DNA from: Gluconobacter morbifer G707
GTDB taxonomy: Bacteria > Pseudomonadota > Alphaproteobacteria > Acetobacterales > Acetobacteraceae
Assembly (NCBI RefSeq): GCF_000234355.1
Contig: NZ_AGQV01000002.1
Coordinates: forward strand, 186,001 to 250,000
DNA: 64,000 bases
Direction of reading: 5' to 3'
Shown: positions 18,536 through 30,614 of the stretch, piece after piece
Numbering within the stretch: the first letter of the stretch is position 1
How the letters are laid out: each line of letters starts with the position of its first letter
Program-made: the position numbers and the translations under genes
The notes under the pieces: generated by a model
Database searches by the model: none
Seen by the model: the letters and a program-made list of their open reading frames with translations, nothing else
What the model was told of the DNA's origin: nothing

Positions 18536-19741
18536 TCATCCGTTCTGTGGAGAGGCGGGATCATTCCGGAAAAACGCCTCCACACGCTCGACCAGCTTTT
18601 CCGCTACATCCGTCTTGTCCATCTCCGGCCAGTGCTCCGTGCCGTGCGAATCAATCAGGCTGACCGTATTACTGGCAGCGCCGAAAACGCCGTTTCGCAC
18701 GTCGTTCGCAACGAGCCAATCACAGCCCTTGCGAAGACGCTTGGCTGTCGCATTCTCCAGAACATCATCCGTTTCGGCCGCGAAGCCGATGACGAGGGCA
18801 GGGCGGCGCGTATTCCGGCACAGAGAGGCGAGAATGTCGGGATTTTCGGTTAGTTCCAGCACGGGAGGAGCATCCCCGTTCTTCTTGATCTTCCCTGAAG
18901 CGACCTTTTTTGCCCGCCAGTCACTGACGGCGGCCGTACAGACCGCCAGATCGATGGGCAGGGCTTCCTCACAGGCGGCCAGCATCTCCTGTGCCGTCGT
19001 GACGGAAAGACGGGTTACGCCATCCGGGACGGGCAGGCTGACGGGGCCGCTGACAAGTGTGACATCCGCACCCCGTGCGGCCAGGGCCCCTGCGATGGCA
19101 TAGCCCTGACGCCCGGAGGAATGATTGGAAATGAAGCGCACGGGGTCCAGCGGTTCCACCGTGGGGCCGGCCGTCACCAGAGCGCGGATCCCGCGCAGGG
19201 GACGGAATGGATTCAAAAAATCACGAATGACGCGTTGAATATGATCCGGCTGACTGAGACGGCCCGGGCCGGTCTCACCGCAGGCCATGGCGCCCACATC
19301 CGGCCCCACCACATGCACGCCACGCGCTTTCAGCAGGGTCAGGCTGGCCTGTGTTGCCGGATGTTCCCACATGCGCACATTCATTGACGGCGCAATAAGA
19401 ATGGGGGTCGTCGTTGCCAGCAGAAGCGTTGTGGCCAGATCATCGGCCAATCCGTGCGCCATGCGTGCCATGAGATCCGCCGTGGCCGGGCACACCACGA
19501 CCAGATCGGTGCTCCGCGCAAGGGCGATATGCCCGATCTCGCTTTCCTGCGTCGGGGCGAACAGGGCGTCATGCACCTTCTCACTCGTCAGGGCTTCGAG
19601 ACTAAGAGGCGTTACGAACGCCTTTGCGGCCTCGGTCATGACGGGCGTGACCACGACTCCATCCGCACGCAGCAAACGTACAAGCTCCAGCGCCCGGTAG
19701 GCCGCAATTCCGCCGCCGACGATCAGCAGAACGCGGCGCAT
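18536..19741 (-). CDS. coaBC: Bifunctional phosphopantothenoylcysteine decarboxylase / phosphopantothenate-cysteine ligase
   Basis: CoaBC makes 4'-phosphopantetheine on the path to coenzyme A. The N-terminal half (about 1-185) is the FMN-dependent decarboxylase CoaC, with GGGIAAYRA at the start, an active-site His in IGHIALA, the PSMN motif in [10 protein letters not shown], and the catalytic Cys in ACGETGPGR. The C-terminal half is the CTP-using ligase CoaB, beginning at ALVTAGPT with [14 protein letters not shown] following. The 401-aa length is normal. It lies between ubiE (3 bp gap) and dut (19 bp gap), all on the minus strand, and is probably one transcript with both. Confidence 0.97.
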   Translation of the reverse strand: MRRVLLIVGGGIAAYRALELVRLLRADGVVVTPVMTEAAKAFVTPLSLEALTSEKVHDALFAPTQESEIGHIALARSTDLVVVCPATADLMARMAHGLADDLATTLLLATTTPILIAPSMNVRMWEHPATQASLTLLKARGVHVVGPDVGAMACGETGPGRLSQPDHIQRVIRDFLNPFRPLRGIRALVTAGPTVEPLDPVRFISNHSSGRQGYAIAGALAARGADVTLVSGPVSLPVPDGVTRLSVTTAQEMLAACEEALPIDLAVCTAAVSDWRAKKVASGKIKKNGDAPPVLELTENPDILASLCRNTRRPALVIGFAAETDDVLENATAKRLRKGCDWLVANDVRNGVFGAASNTVSLIDSHGTEHWPEMDKTDVAEKLVERVEAFFRNDPASPQNG

Positions 19742-19744
19742 GGG

Positions 19745-20533
19745 TTACAGGCGCCAGCCGGAGTGAATGGCTGCGATACCGCCAGACAGGTTCCGGTACT
19801 GAACGCGCTCCAGGCCTGCGTCACGCATCATCTGCGCCAGCGTTTCCTGATCGGGGAACATGCGGATGCTCTCGGCCAGATACTGGTAGCTTTCCGAATC
19901 CTTGGCGATAAGCTGTCCCATCCGGGGCAGAACCTGAAAGGACCAGGCGTCATAGACCGGGGAGAGGGCAGCTACCTCGACGCGGGAAAATTCAAGACAG
20001 AAAAAACGCCCACCGGGCTTGAGAACACGCCGCGCTTCCCGCAGGACGGCGTCCTTGTCAGTACAGTTGCGCAGTCCGAAAGCGATTGTCACCCGGTCCA
20101 CCGAGCAGTCGGGCAGGGGGATGGCTTCCGCATCCACGACGCAGACTTCGATATCCCCGATCAGTCCGGCCTTGATGGCACGGTCCCGTCCGACGGAAAG
20201 CATGGCGGCATTAATGTCCGTCAGGAGTGCCGGGCCCCCACCGGAGCGCAGCCAGCCAAAGGTGATGTCTCCCGTGCCGCCTGCCAGATCGAGGAGTTTC
20301 ATGTTCGGACGCGGGCTGAGCATCCCTACGAAAATGCGTTTCCAGACACGGTGAATGCCCAAGGACATCACGTCATTCATGATATCGTACTTGCCGGCGA
20401 CGCTCTCGAACACCTCCCGGACCATCGTCTTTTTCTGCTCCCGCGGGACATTGCGGAAGCCGAAATCGGTGGTGTCCCCTGTTTCCGGAGAGGACTGGAA
20501 GGGCGAGGCGGTGTGTTCAGCGCTATCGGTCAT
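19745..20533 (-). CDS. ubiE: Ubiquinone biosynthesis C-methyltransferase UbiE
   Basis: UbiE methylates the ring carbon of the demethoxy-quinol precursor with S-adenosylmethionine in ubiquinone synthesis. Ubiquinone is the electron acceptor of the membrane dehydrogenases typical of acetic acid bacteria. The 262-aa protein carries [18 protein letters not shown], the SAM motif [10 protein letters not shown], and the family block [13 protein letters not shown]. The ATG at 20533 gives the standard N-terminus; the longer open frame upstream is non-coding and would overlap mutM. The divergent mutM start is only 30 bp away, so the two promoters must share or overlap this space. coaBC follows after 3 bp. 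Confidence 0.95.
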   Translation of the reverse strand: MTDSAEHTASPFQSSPETGDTTDFGFRNVPREQKKTMVREVFESVAGKYDIMNDVMSLGIHRVWKRIFVGMLSPRPNMKLLDLAGGTGDITFGWLRSGGGPALLTDINAAMLSVGRDRAIKAGLIGDIEVCVVDAEAIPLPDCSVDRVTIAFGLRNCTDKDAVLREARRVLKPGGRFFCLEFSRVEVAALSPVYDAWSFQVLPRMGQLIAKDSESYQYLAESIRMFPDQETLAQMMRDAGLERVQYRNLSGGIAAIHSGWRL

Positions 20534-20563
20534 GAGGCAATCGATATATCTTTGTGCGCAGCC

Positions 20564-21406
20564 ATGCCAGAGCTTCCCGAAGTTGAAACCGTCATGCGCG
20601 GGTTCCGTGATGCCTTCGAAGGGCAGCGGATCAGCCGCGTTTCCGTCAACCGTCCAGACCTGCGCTGGCCGTTTCCCCTGGATCTGCGCGAAAAACTGGA
20701 AGGCCGCACTGTCCTCTCCTTCCATCGCCGCGCCAAGTATATCCTGATGAGGGTAGAGGGCGGCTGGACCATGATGCTGCATCTCGGCATGTCCGGCCGC
20801 CTTCTTCTGGGCCGCGCGGGACAGAACACGACTCCGCCCAGACATGAGCATCTGGTGCTGGAAACAGAGAACGGCGCGCGGGCCGGACTGGTCGATCCAC
20901 GCCGCTTCGGCATGGTCGATCTTGTCCACACGGCGGAAGAGACAGATCACCGCCTTCTGGCAGGTCTCGGGATCGAACCTCTGGAGCCCCGTCTGGACGG
21001 GGCTCTGCTGTCAGAGCTGCTGGCGGGCCGCAGAACGCCGATCAAGACAGCATTGCTGGATCAGAAACTGATCGTGGGGCTTGGCAATATCTATGTCTGT
21101 GAGGCGCTGTTCCGCTGCGGCATTCATCCGGAGCGTCCGGCTGCCACCATCACTGCACAGGACGCGGAAAATCTCGTGAAGGCCATCCGTTCCATCCTGA
21201 ACGAAGCCATAGCGGCGGGAGGATCATCGCTTCGGGACTATGTGCAGGCGGATGGCACGAAAGGAAGTTTTCAGAATCTCCATCTCGTTTACGGACGCGA
21301 GGGAGAAACCTGCCTGACCTGTGGAGAAGCGGGCAGAATTACAAGAATAACGCAGGCTGGCCGATCGACGTTCTTCTGCCCCTCCTGTCAGATCAGACCG
21401 GATTGA
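20564..21406 (+). CDS. mutM: Formamidopyrimidine-DNA glycosylase
   Basis: MutM (Fpg) removes 8-oxoguanine and related lesions from DNA and nicks the abasic site. The 280-aa protein begins with the catalytic MPELPEVE (Pro as nucleophile after removal of Met, then Glu). The conserved Lys is in RRAKYI, and the helix-two-turn-helix and [12 protein letters not shown] follow. At the C-terminus is the zinc finger C-x2-C-x16-C-x2-C (CLTC to CPSC). The ATG at 20564 is fixed by the requirement for Pro2; a longer open frame begins at 19454 but overlaps ubiE and coaBC and is spurious. No good ribosome-binding site is visible. Confidence 0.97.
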   Translation: MPELPEVETVMRGFRDAFEGQRISRVSVNRPDLRWPFPLDLREKLEGRTVLSFHRRAKYILMRVEGGWTMMLHLGMSGRLLLGRAGQNTTPPRHEHLVLETENGARAGLVDPRRFGMVDLVHTAEETDHRLLAGLGIEPLEPRLDGALLSELLAGRRTPIKTALLDQKLIVGLGNIYVCEALFRCGIHPERPAATITAQDAENLVKAIRSILNEAIAAGGSSLRDYVQADGTKGSFQNLHLVYGREGETCLTCGEAGRITRITQAGRSTFFCPSCQIRPD

Positions 21407-21446
21407 GAACCCGGCTCTCCCGATCCTGTGTAAAATGTGCAAAACA

Positions 21447-21477
21447 CTTGACGGGAAGGGATCTGTCGGAGTAGAGG
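21447..21477 (+). promoter_or_regulatory. Possible rpsT promoter
   Basis: CTTGACG (21447-21453) is a good alphaproteobacterial -35 box. A weak -10 match (TAGAGG, 21472-21477) lies 18 bp downstream and about 45 bp before the rpsT start. The -10 is poor, so confidence is limited. Confidence 0.4.
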
Positions 21478-21523
21478 GCGCCAATCATTTACGCGACAGA
21501 CCGCAAACTGAACCGAAAGATCC

Positions 21524-21793
21524 ATGGCAAATACAGCTTCCGCCCGCAAGCGCATCCGTCAGAACGCACGTCGCCGCGAGCGCAATGTCGCCCGCATGTC
21601 CCGTATGCGTACCTTCATCAAGAAGGTCGAGCTGGCTATCCAGTCCGGTGACAAGACCGCTGCCGCTGACGCTTTCAAGGTGGCACAGCCGGAAATGCAG
21701 CGTGCCGTCGGCAAAGGCGTAATCGCCAAGAACACCGTAAGCCGCAAGCTGTCCCGTCTTTCCGCCCGTATCAAGGGTCTTGCGACGGCCTGA
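21524..21793 (+). CDS. rpsT: 30S ribosomal protein S20
   Basis: This is the small, very basic S20 (89 aa), which binds 16S rRNA early in assembly of the small subunit. The N-terminus [20 protein letters not shown] is diagnostic (the family begins MANxxSAxKR). The rest is three helices rich in Lys, Arg and Ala. A strong intrinsic terminator follows 23 bp after the stop. It sits between mutM and dnaA, a common place for rpsT in alphaproteobacteria. Confidence 0.98.
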   Translation: MANTASARKRIRQNARRRERNVARMSRMRTFIKKVELAIQSGDKTAAADAFKVAQPEMQRAVGKGVIAKNTVSRKLSRLSARIKGLATA

Positions 21794-21816
21794 ACCCTTC
21801 CTTCGGGTATGGATTG

Positions 21817-21855
21817 AAGAACGCGCTTCCCATCATCGGGAGCGCGTTCTTTTTT
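21817..21855 (+). terminator. Rho-independent terminator of rpsT
   Basis: AAGAACGCGC (21817-21826) pairs with GCGCGTTCTT (21842-21851), and an inner TCCC/GGGA helix is offset by a one-base bulge. The hairpin runs straight into a T tract ending at 21855. This is a strong, textbook terminator. Confidence 0.93.
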
Positions 21856-22108
21856 GACTGTGGCCTCTGGCCAACATTCTCTGACAGACTGCTGAACCCT
21901 CCGTGTTCCAGCTTGCTTCGGTCCGTCGGGACGCTTATCGTGCCTGTCTAGCCGAAGCATCGTGTCAGACTGACTGCCCTCCGGAAAGCTGCCGGATTTT
22001 CCCGGCCCACCTCCCGAATTCATGGGGAGGACCGCTTTCCGCTGGAAAAACTGACCCCTGCATACGGGGAACCATGACAGACCCCTGACACAGGCGCAGG
22101 GACGGGGA
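21856..22108. other. Leader region upstream of dnaA, no oriC signature seen
   Basis: I searched these 253 bp by eye for DnaA boxes (TTATNCACA and close variants on both strands) and for an AT-rich unwinding element, and found none. The sequence is ordinary in composition. It presumably carries the dnaA promoter, which I could not place with confidence. Confidence 0.5.
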
Positions 22109-23545
22109 ATGAAAGGGGGTACCAAGGTGGAACACGCTCAGTATCTGGACGCCAGCGCCTCCGCCCCCGGCACCGCGAACCCACTTGAAGCCGCATGGCA
22201 CCGGGTCCGCGAGAAGCTGAAAAGTGAGGTTGGCGAAGTCGAATACCGAACCTGGCTGCGTCAGATTGTTCTGGGGCCGCTGGAAGAAGATGAACTCATC
22301 CTCTATCTGCCGACACGCTTTCTGCGGGACTGGGTCCGCAGCCAGTACGGCGACCGGTTGCAGACCCTCTGGCGCAACGAACGCGATGACGTCCAGGCCA
22401 TAGAATTACAGGTCAAGCGCGGCCTTCCGGAAATTCCCGCAGATGAGGGTTCCGAAAAGGAAGAACCTTCTTCCGAACCGCTTCCATCCGCATCGGTCAG
22501 CGCGCCGGAAATCCGCAGCGACCTGACCGTTCCGCTTGATCCGCGCTTTACCTTCGATACGTTCGTGGTCGGCAAGCCTAACGAATTTGCGTATGCCTGC
22601 GCCCGACGTGTAGCGGAAAAGCCTTCCAGCCCCGGTTTCAATCCCCTGTTCCTCTACGGCGGGGTGGGCTTGGGTAAGACGCATCTGATGCACGCAATCG
22701 GCACGGAACTGACGAAGACGGGCAATGTCTCGGTGGCCTATATGTCCGCCGAGAAATTCATGTATCGTTTCATCGCGGCCATCCGGTCCCAGTCCACGAT
22801 GGAATTCAAGGAGCAGCTCCGCTCCGTCGATGTGCTGATGATCGATGATCTTCAGTTCCTGATCGGCAAGGACAACACGCAGGAAGAATTCTTCCATACG
22901 TTCAATGCTCTTGTGGACGCGGGGCGGCAGATCATCGTCAGTGCCGACAAAAGTCCATCCGATCTTTCCGGGCTGGAGGATCGTCTCCGCACCCGCCTCG
23001 GCTGCGGCATGGTAGCGGATATTCACGCCACGACCTTCGAGCTGCGTATTTCCATTCTGGAAGCCAAGGCGAAAGCGTCGGGAACCCATGTGCCATCCAA
23101 GGTGCTGGAATATCTGGCGCACAAGATCACGACAAACGTGCGTGAACTTGAAGGAGCCCTGAACCGGCTCATCGCCCATGCCGATCTGGTGGGACGTCCC
23201 GTTACGCTGGATACGACGCAGGATGTCCTCAAGGACATGCTCAAGGCGCATGACCGTCGTGTCACGATCGAGGAAATCCAGCGCAAAGTAGCGGAACACT
23301 GGAACATCCGCCTGACCGACATGTCGTCGGCCCGCCGCGCGCGTGCCGTGGCCCGTCCGCGGCAGGTTGCAATGTTCCTGGCCAAACAGCTGACCAGCCG
23401 GTCACTTCCTGAAATCGGGCGCAAGTTCGGAAACCGCGATCACACGACGGTCATGCACGCCGTGAACCGCGTTGCCGAACTGATGGATCAGGATGTCTCC
23501 TTCGCGGAAGATGTCGAACTTCTGCGCCGGATGCTGGAAGGCTGA
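22109..23545 (+). CDS. dnaA: Chromosomal replication initiator DnaA
   Basis: DnaA binds oriC and opens the duplex to start replication. This 478-aa protein has all four parts: domain I (about 25-110), an acidic linker, the AAA+ domain with Walker A GGVGLGKT at 184-191 and Walker B LMIDDLQFL, and the C-terminal helix-turn-helix with the DnaA signature LPEIGRKFGNRDHTTVMHA. The ATG at 22109 follows AGGGACGGGG; a GTG at 22127 is an alternative, also preceded by a G-rich Shine-Dalgarno-like run. dnaN follows after 87 bp. In alphaproteobacteria the cell-cycle level of DnaA is regulated, but no CtrA site is obvious here. Confidence 0.98.
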   Translation: MKGGTKVEHAQYLDASASAPGTANPLEAAWHRVREKLKSEVGEVEYRTWLRQIVLGPLEEDELILYLPTRFLRDWVRSQYGDRLQTLWRNERDDVQAIELQVKRGLPEIPADEGSEKEEPSSEPLPSASVSAPEIRSDLTVPLDPRFTFDTFVVGKPNEFAYACARRVAEKPSSPGFNPLFLYGGVGLGKTHLMHAIGTELTKTGNVSVAYMSAEKFMYRFIAAIRSQSTMEFKEQLRSVDVLMIDDLQFLIGKDNTQEEFFHTFNALVDAGRQIIVSADKSPSDLSGLEDRLRTRLGCGMVADIHATTFELRISILEAKAKASGTHVPSKVLEYLAHKITTNVRELEGALNRLIAHADLVGRPVTLDTTQDVLKDMLKAHDRRVTIEEIQRKVAEHWNIRLTDMSSARRARAVARPRQVAMFLAKQLTSRSLPEIGRKFGNRDHTTVMHAVNRVAELMDQDVSFAEDVELLRRMLEG

Positions 23546-23632
23546 TTCATACCGAAAGCCTGCGCCGTGTCTCTTCCGCCCGGTGCAGGCGTCTGCTAAG
23601 AACCGGGAATTACTTCAAGTTCGAGGCTCGGA

Positions 23633-24757
23633 ATGAAATTCAAGGTTGACCGCACCCTGCTGCAACGGGCTCTGGCACATATCCATGGCGTTGCAGAAAA
23701 GCGGAACACCATTCCCATTCTAGCGAACGTTCTTCTGGCATTCGAAGGCGATATTCTGCGCCTTACTGCCACGGACATGGAAATTGCCGTGGTCGAGGAT
23801 GTGCCGGCCACCGGCGAGCGGCTTGGCTCCACGACGGTTCCGGCCGCTGTTCTGTTCGAGATTGTCCGCAAGCTTCCGGACGGCGTGGCAATCGAGTTCG
23901 ATCACGCCGACAGCGAAGCGCCGCTGGCGCTCAGGGCAGGGCGTTATGCCACCAGTCTGAATGTTCTGCCGGTGGATGATTTTCCTGCCATGGTAGCTGG
24001 TGACCTGCCGCATCGTTTTCATATCCCCGCCGGTACGCTACGCGGTCTGATCGACCGGACAAAGTTTGCGATTTCCAACGAGGAAACGCGGTATTACCTG
24101 AACGGAATTTATCTGCACGTCGCCGAGAACGGTTCCATCCCCATGCTTCGCGCAGTTGCAACGGATGGTCACCGCCTCGCACGCGTAGAGACGGAACTTC
24201 CGGAAGGCGCGCGCGGTATGCCGGGTGTCATCATTCCGCGCAAAACCATCAACGAACTGCGCAAACTGCTGGATGAAGGCGCGGCCGATCTGGAAGTGTC
24301 CCTTTCCGACACGCGCATTCAGTTCCAGGCCGGACCGGTTCTGCTGACGTCCAAGCTGATTGATGGCACATTCCCGGAATATGAACGCGTTATTCCCAAG
24401 GGTAACGATCGTATCCTGCGTGTCGGCAAGAAAGATTTTTCGGCGGCAGTCGGTCGTGTCGCTGCCATCAGCCAGGAGCGTTCGCGTCCGGTCAAGCTCT
24501 CTGCCACGCACAACATGCTGACGCTGTCGGCCATCAGCCCCGATCAGGGTGTGGCACACGAAGAGCTGGACGAAAATACCGTTACCTATGATGCCGCGCC
24601 TATCGAAATCGGTTTTCAGGCCCGTTATCTGACGGATATTACCGATCAGATCGATGTCGAAGTCGAATTTGCCTTTTCAGACAGTTCCGCACCCACCCTG
24701 GTCCGAGATACTGGCTCACCATCCGCGCTTTATGTCCTGATGCCGATGCGGGTCTGA
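23633..24757 (+). CDS. dnaN: DNA polymerase III beta subunit (sliding clamp)
   Basis: DnaN forms the ring-shaped dimer that tethers polymerase III to DNA and serves as a docking platform for repair enzymes. The 374-aa protein shows the three repeated clamp domains and ends with the conserved SPSALYVLMPMRV, where MPMR is the usual terminus. The start MKFKVDRTLLQRALAHI is canonical. It lies between dnaA and recF in the classic order, with recF only 10 bp downstream and so probably on the same transcript. Confidence 0.98.
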   Translation: MKFKVDRTLLQRALAHIHGVAEKRNTIPILANVLLAFEGDILRLTATDMEIAVVEDVPATGERLGSTTVPAAVLFEIVRKLPDGVAIEFDHADSEAPLALRAGRYATSLNVLPVDDFPAMVAGDLPHRFHIPAGTLRGLIDRTKFAISNEETRYYLNGIYLHVAENGSIPMLRAVATDGHRLARVETELPEGARGMPGVIIPRKTINELRKLLDEGAADLEVSLSDTRIQFQAGPVLLTSKLIDGTFPEYERVIPKGNDRILRVGKKDFSAAVGRVAAISQERSRPVKLSATHNMLTLSAISPDQGVAHEELDENTVTYDAAPIEIGFQARYLTDITDQIDVEVEFAFSDSSAPTLVRDTGSPSALYVLMPMRV

Positions 24758-24767
24758 TCGGTCTGCG

Positions 24768-25871
24768 TTGAATCTGACACGCCTGGTCCTGACGGATTTC
24801 CGAAATTACAGGCGCATGGTCTGGAAACCGGAAAGCGCGATTTCAGTCCTTACGGGCGAAAATGGCTCCGGCAAGACCAATCTTCTTGAAGCTGTTTCGC
24901 TGCTTGCGCCCGGTCGGGGTCTGAGAAGCGCCCCCATGTCCATGCTCTGCCGCCACGGCGTAGAACGTTGGGGCGTTGCCGGCACATTCAGGAAAGGGCT
25001 GGATGACGTCCGGATCGGGACGGGAAGCGATCTTTCCGGACAGGGACGACGCGTTTTTCATTTGGATGGAGAAACCGTCCGGTCGCAGGCGGAAATCGGG
25101 GAAGTTTTTTCGTGTGTCTGGCTGACTCCCCAGATGGACCGCCTGTTCCAGGAAGGGGCAAGCGGACGGCGGCGTTTCCTGGACCGGTTGGTCATGGCCC
25201 TGTCGCCAGATCACGGACGGCAGATTGCGGCTCATGACCGCTCCGTAACCAGCCGCAACCGCCTCTTGGCCGATCGTCCGAATCAGAATGAGTGGCTGAA
25301 TTCCATTGAGGATTCCATTGCACGGCATGCGGTGGCCGCATCAGCTGCGCGACTTTCTTTTTTGGAAAGCATGAACGCGCATCCGTTTGAAACTGCTTCT
25401 TTTCCACGCAGTCTTTTCAGGCTGGACTGCGCAATTTCCACCCGTCTTTCGAAGGCACCATCCCTTGAGGTGGAAGACTGGCTGAAATCCTGCCTCCGGG
25501 GCAGCCGACAGGAAGACCGTGCGAAAGGAACGACCTCGATTGGCGCGCATCGGGCGGATTTTTCACTCTTCGACGTTCAAAGCGGCCGCTCGGCAGAACT
25601 CTCGAGTAGCGGACAGCAGAAAGCCATGCTGATCGGGATTATCCTGTCCCATGCGAACCTGATGACCCAGCTCCGGGGACAGGCACCGGCCATTCTGCTG
25701 GATGAGCCACTGGTTCATCTGGATGAAATCCGTAGAGGCGCCCTGCTGGAGAGTTTGCCTTCACTCAATGCACCCGTACTGCTGACGGGGACGGATGCCG
25801 CACCATTCGAAAAGCTCAGGGAAACGGCCCGGTTCTTCCACGTTCATGATGGCCAGCTTTCGACGTCCTGA
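24768..25871 (+). CDS. recF: DNA replication and repair protein RecF (TTG start)
   Basis: RecF is an SMC-like ATPase that helps load RecA at single-strand gaps and restart stalled forks. The 367-aa protein starts with the typical MNLTRLVLTDFRNY. Walker A is GENGSGKT at residues 30-37, the ABC-type signature is LSSSGQQKAMLIGI, and Walker B is PAILLDEPLVHLD. The only start that gives this N-terminus is TTG at 24768; there is no in-frame ATG upstream that avoids dnaN. With no clear ribosome-binding site and a 10-bp gap, translation likely depends on coupling to dnaN, which would keep RecF scarce. Confidence 0.95.
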   Translation: MNLTRLVLTDFRNYRRMVWKPESAISVLTGENGSGKTNLLEAVSLLAPGRGLRSAPMSMLCRHGVERWGVAGTFRKGLDDVRIGTGSDLSGQGRRVFHLDGETVRSQAEIGEVFSCVWLTPQMDRLFQEGASGRRRFLDRLVMALSPDHGRQIAAHDRSVTSRNRLLADRPNQNEWLNSIEDSIARHAVAASAARLSFLESMNAHPFETASFPRSLFRLDCAISTRLSKAPSLEVEDWLKSCLRGSRQEDRAKGTTSIGAHRADFSLFDVQSGRSAELSSSGQQKAMLIGIILSHANLMTQLRGQAPAILLDEPLVHLDEIRRGALLESLPSLNAPVLLTGTDAAPFEKLRETARFFHVHDGQLSTS

Positions 25872-25898
25872 AAAAGGCCAAGCTGGCTTCCGGTCGCC

Positions 25899-29176
<3,278 letters not shown>

Positions 29177-29279
29177 CGCTTTCTTCCCGACGTCCGCAAT
29201 AATCGGCAATCGGAAGTGATGGACCAATCATCATCCTCCGTTTGACGTCAGAAACTGGTTTGGATACCCGGGACGGGAC

Positions 29280-30614
29280 ATGACCGATACTGCACATCGT
29301 ACCAAGGCAATTATTCTTGCTGCGGGTCTTGGAACCCGCATGAAATCCAGTCTTCCCAAGGCGTTACACCGTCTGGGAAACCGCCCCATGATCACGCATC
29401 TGATCGAAACTGCACGGCAGGTCTTTGATGACGTGGTGGTTGTTGTGGGGCCTGACATGCCAGAACTGGAAAAGGCCGTTCGCCCCTACCGAACAGTTGT
29501 TCAGACCGAACGTCTCGGGACGGCCCATGCCGCCAATACGGCCCGGGATCTGTTCGGGGACGGCGATGTCGCCATTCTCTATGCTGACAATCCACTGATT
29601 ACCACAGAAACCATGCGTAATCTCCTGACGACGCGACAGAATGGCGCCGCGCTGGCGCTGCTCGGCATGCGTCCGGCTGATCCGGGACGATACGGACGGA
29701 TCGTGGAACAGGCCGGCGCGGTCACACGGATTGTCGAGTATAAGGATGCTTCCGAAGCGGAACGTCGCATTCCATTGTGCAATGCGGGCGTCATGTGTGC
29801 CGGGGCAGAGGATTTCCGCCGCTGGCTTTCGGACATCCGTAATGATAACGCGCAGAAAGAATACTATCTGACGGATGTGGTCGCCCTTGCGGCTGCCGCA
29901 GGACGGGTTGTCTGTGTGGAAGCGCCGGAAGACGAACTGAGAGGCGTCAATTCCCGCGCAGAGCTTGCTCTTGCGGAGACAACGCTCCAGCATCGACTGC
30001 GCACTGCAGCCATGGAGGCGGGGGTTACGCTTGTTGCGCCTGAGACGGTGTTCTTCAGTGTGGATACACGCTTGGCGCCGGATGTCACGGTGGAACCGAA
30101 CGTATTCTTCGGTCCCGGCGTTACGGTGGAGAGCGGCGCTGTCATCCGCGCTTTTTCCCATCTCGAAGGCTGTATGGTTGGTGAGGCAGCCCTGATCGGT
30201 CCTTACGCCCGGTTGCGGCCCGGAACCGTCTGTGCAGCCCGGACCCATGTCGGCAATTTCGTCGAGCTCAAGAATGTCGAGCTTGGTCATGGCGCAAAAG
30301 CCAATCACCTGACTTATCTGGGTGATGCATCCGTAGGAGCTGAAACAAATGTCGGGGCAGGGACCATTACCTGCAACTACGACGGCGTCTTCAAACACCG
30401 GACCATCATCGGCGAGCGTGTTTTCGTAGGATCGAACGCCATCATGGTAGCCCCCGTACAGGTTGGAGATGATGCCCTGATCGCAGCAGGGAGCGTCATC
30501 ACCCATGACGTTCCCGCCAGGGCCCTGGCTCTGGGACGCGCGCGTCAGACTGACAAGCCTGAACGCGGCCTGCAGATCAGAACGACACTCAGAACAAAGA
30601 AGGAGAACGGCTGA
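29280..30614 (+). CDS. glmU: Bifunctional N-acetylglucosamine-1-phosphate uridyltransferase / glucosamine-1-phosphate acetyltransferase
   Basis: GlmU makes UDP-GlcNAc, the precursor of peptidoglycan and lipid A. The N-terminal uridyltransferase domain has LAAGLGTRMKSSLPK, the QxxxLGTAHA motif (QTERLGTAHAA), and YADNPLI where most family members have GDxPL. The C-terminal half is a left-handed beta helix of hexapeptide repeats with the acetyltransferase site (NFVELKN, HLTYLGDASVG, NYDG). At 444 aa it is slightly short of the usual 450-456 aa. Its stop overlaps the glmS start by one base (TGATG), so UDP-GlcNAc supply is encoded as one unit. Confidence 0.97.
   Translation: MTDTAHRTKAIILAAGLGTRMKSSLPKALHRLGNRPMITHLIETARQVFDDVVVVVGPDMPELEKAVRPYRTVVQTERLGTAHAANTARDLFGDGDVAILYADNPLITTETMRNLLTTRQNGAALALLGMRPADPGRYGRIVEQAGAVTRIVEYKDASEAERRIPLCNAGVMCAGAEDFRRWLSDIRNDNAQKEYYLTDVVALAAAAGRVVCVEAPEDELRGVNSRAELALAETTLQHRLRTAAMEAGVTLVAPETVFFSVDTRLAPDVTVEPNVFFGPGVTVESGAVIRAFSHLEGCMVGEAALIGPYARLRPGTVCAARTHVGNFVELKNVELGHGAKANHLTYLGDASVGAETNVGAGTITCNYDGVFKHRTIIGERVFVGSNAIMVAPVQVGDDALIAAGSVITHDVPARALALGRARQTDKPERGLQIRTTLRTKKENG

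Noticed and set aside
19454-20563. Long 5' extension of the mutM frame
   Set aside because: Formamidopyrimidine glycosylase needs Pro2 after the initiator Met, fixing the start at 20564. The extension overlaps ubiE and coaBC on the other strand.
29364-30506. 380-codon minus-strand frame inside glmU
   Set aside because: Antisense shadow; glmU motifs on the plus strand are complete.
30600-30614. glmS ribozyme
   Set aside because: No leader is present, because glmU overlaps the glmS start by one base, and such ribozymes occur in Gram-positive bacteria.
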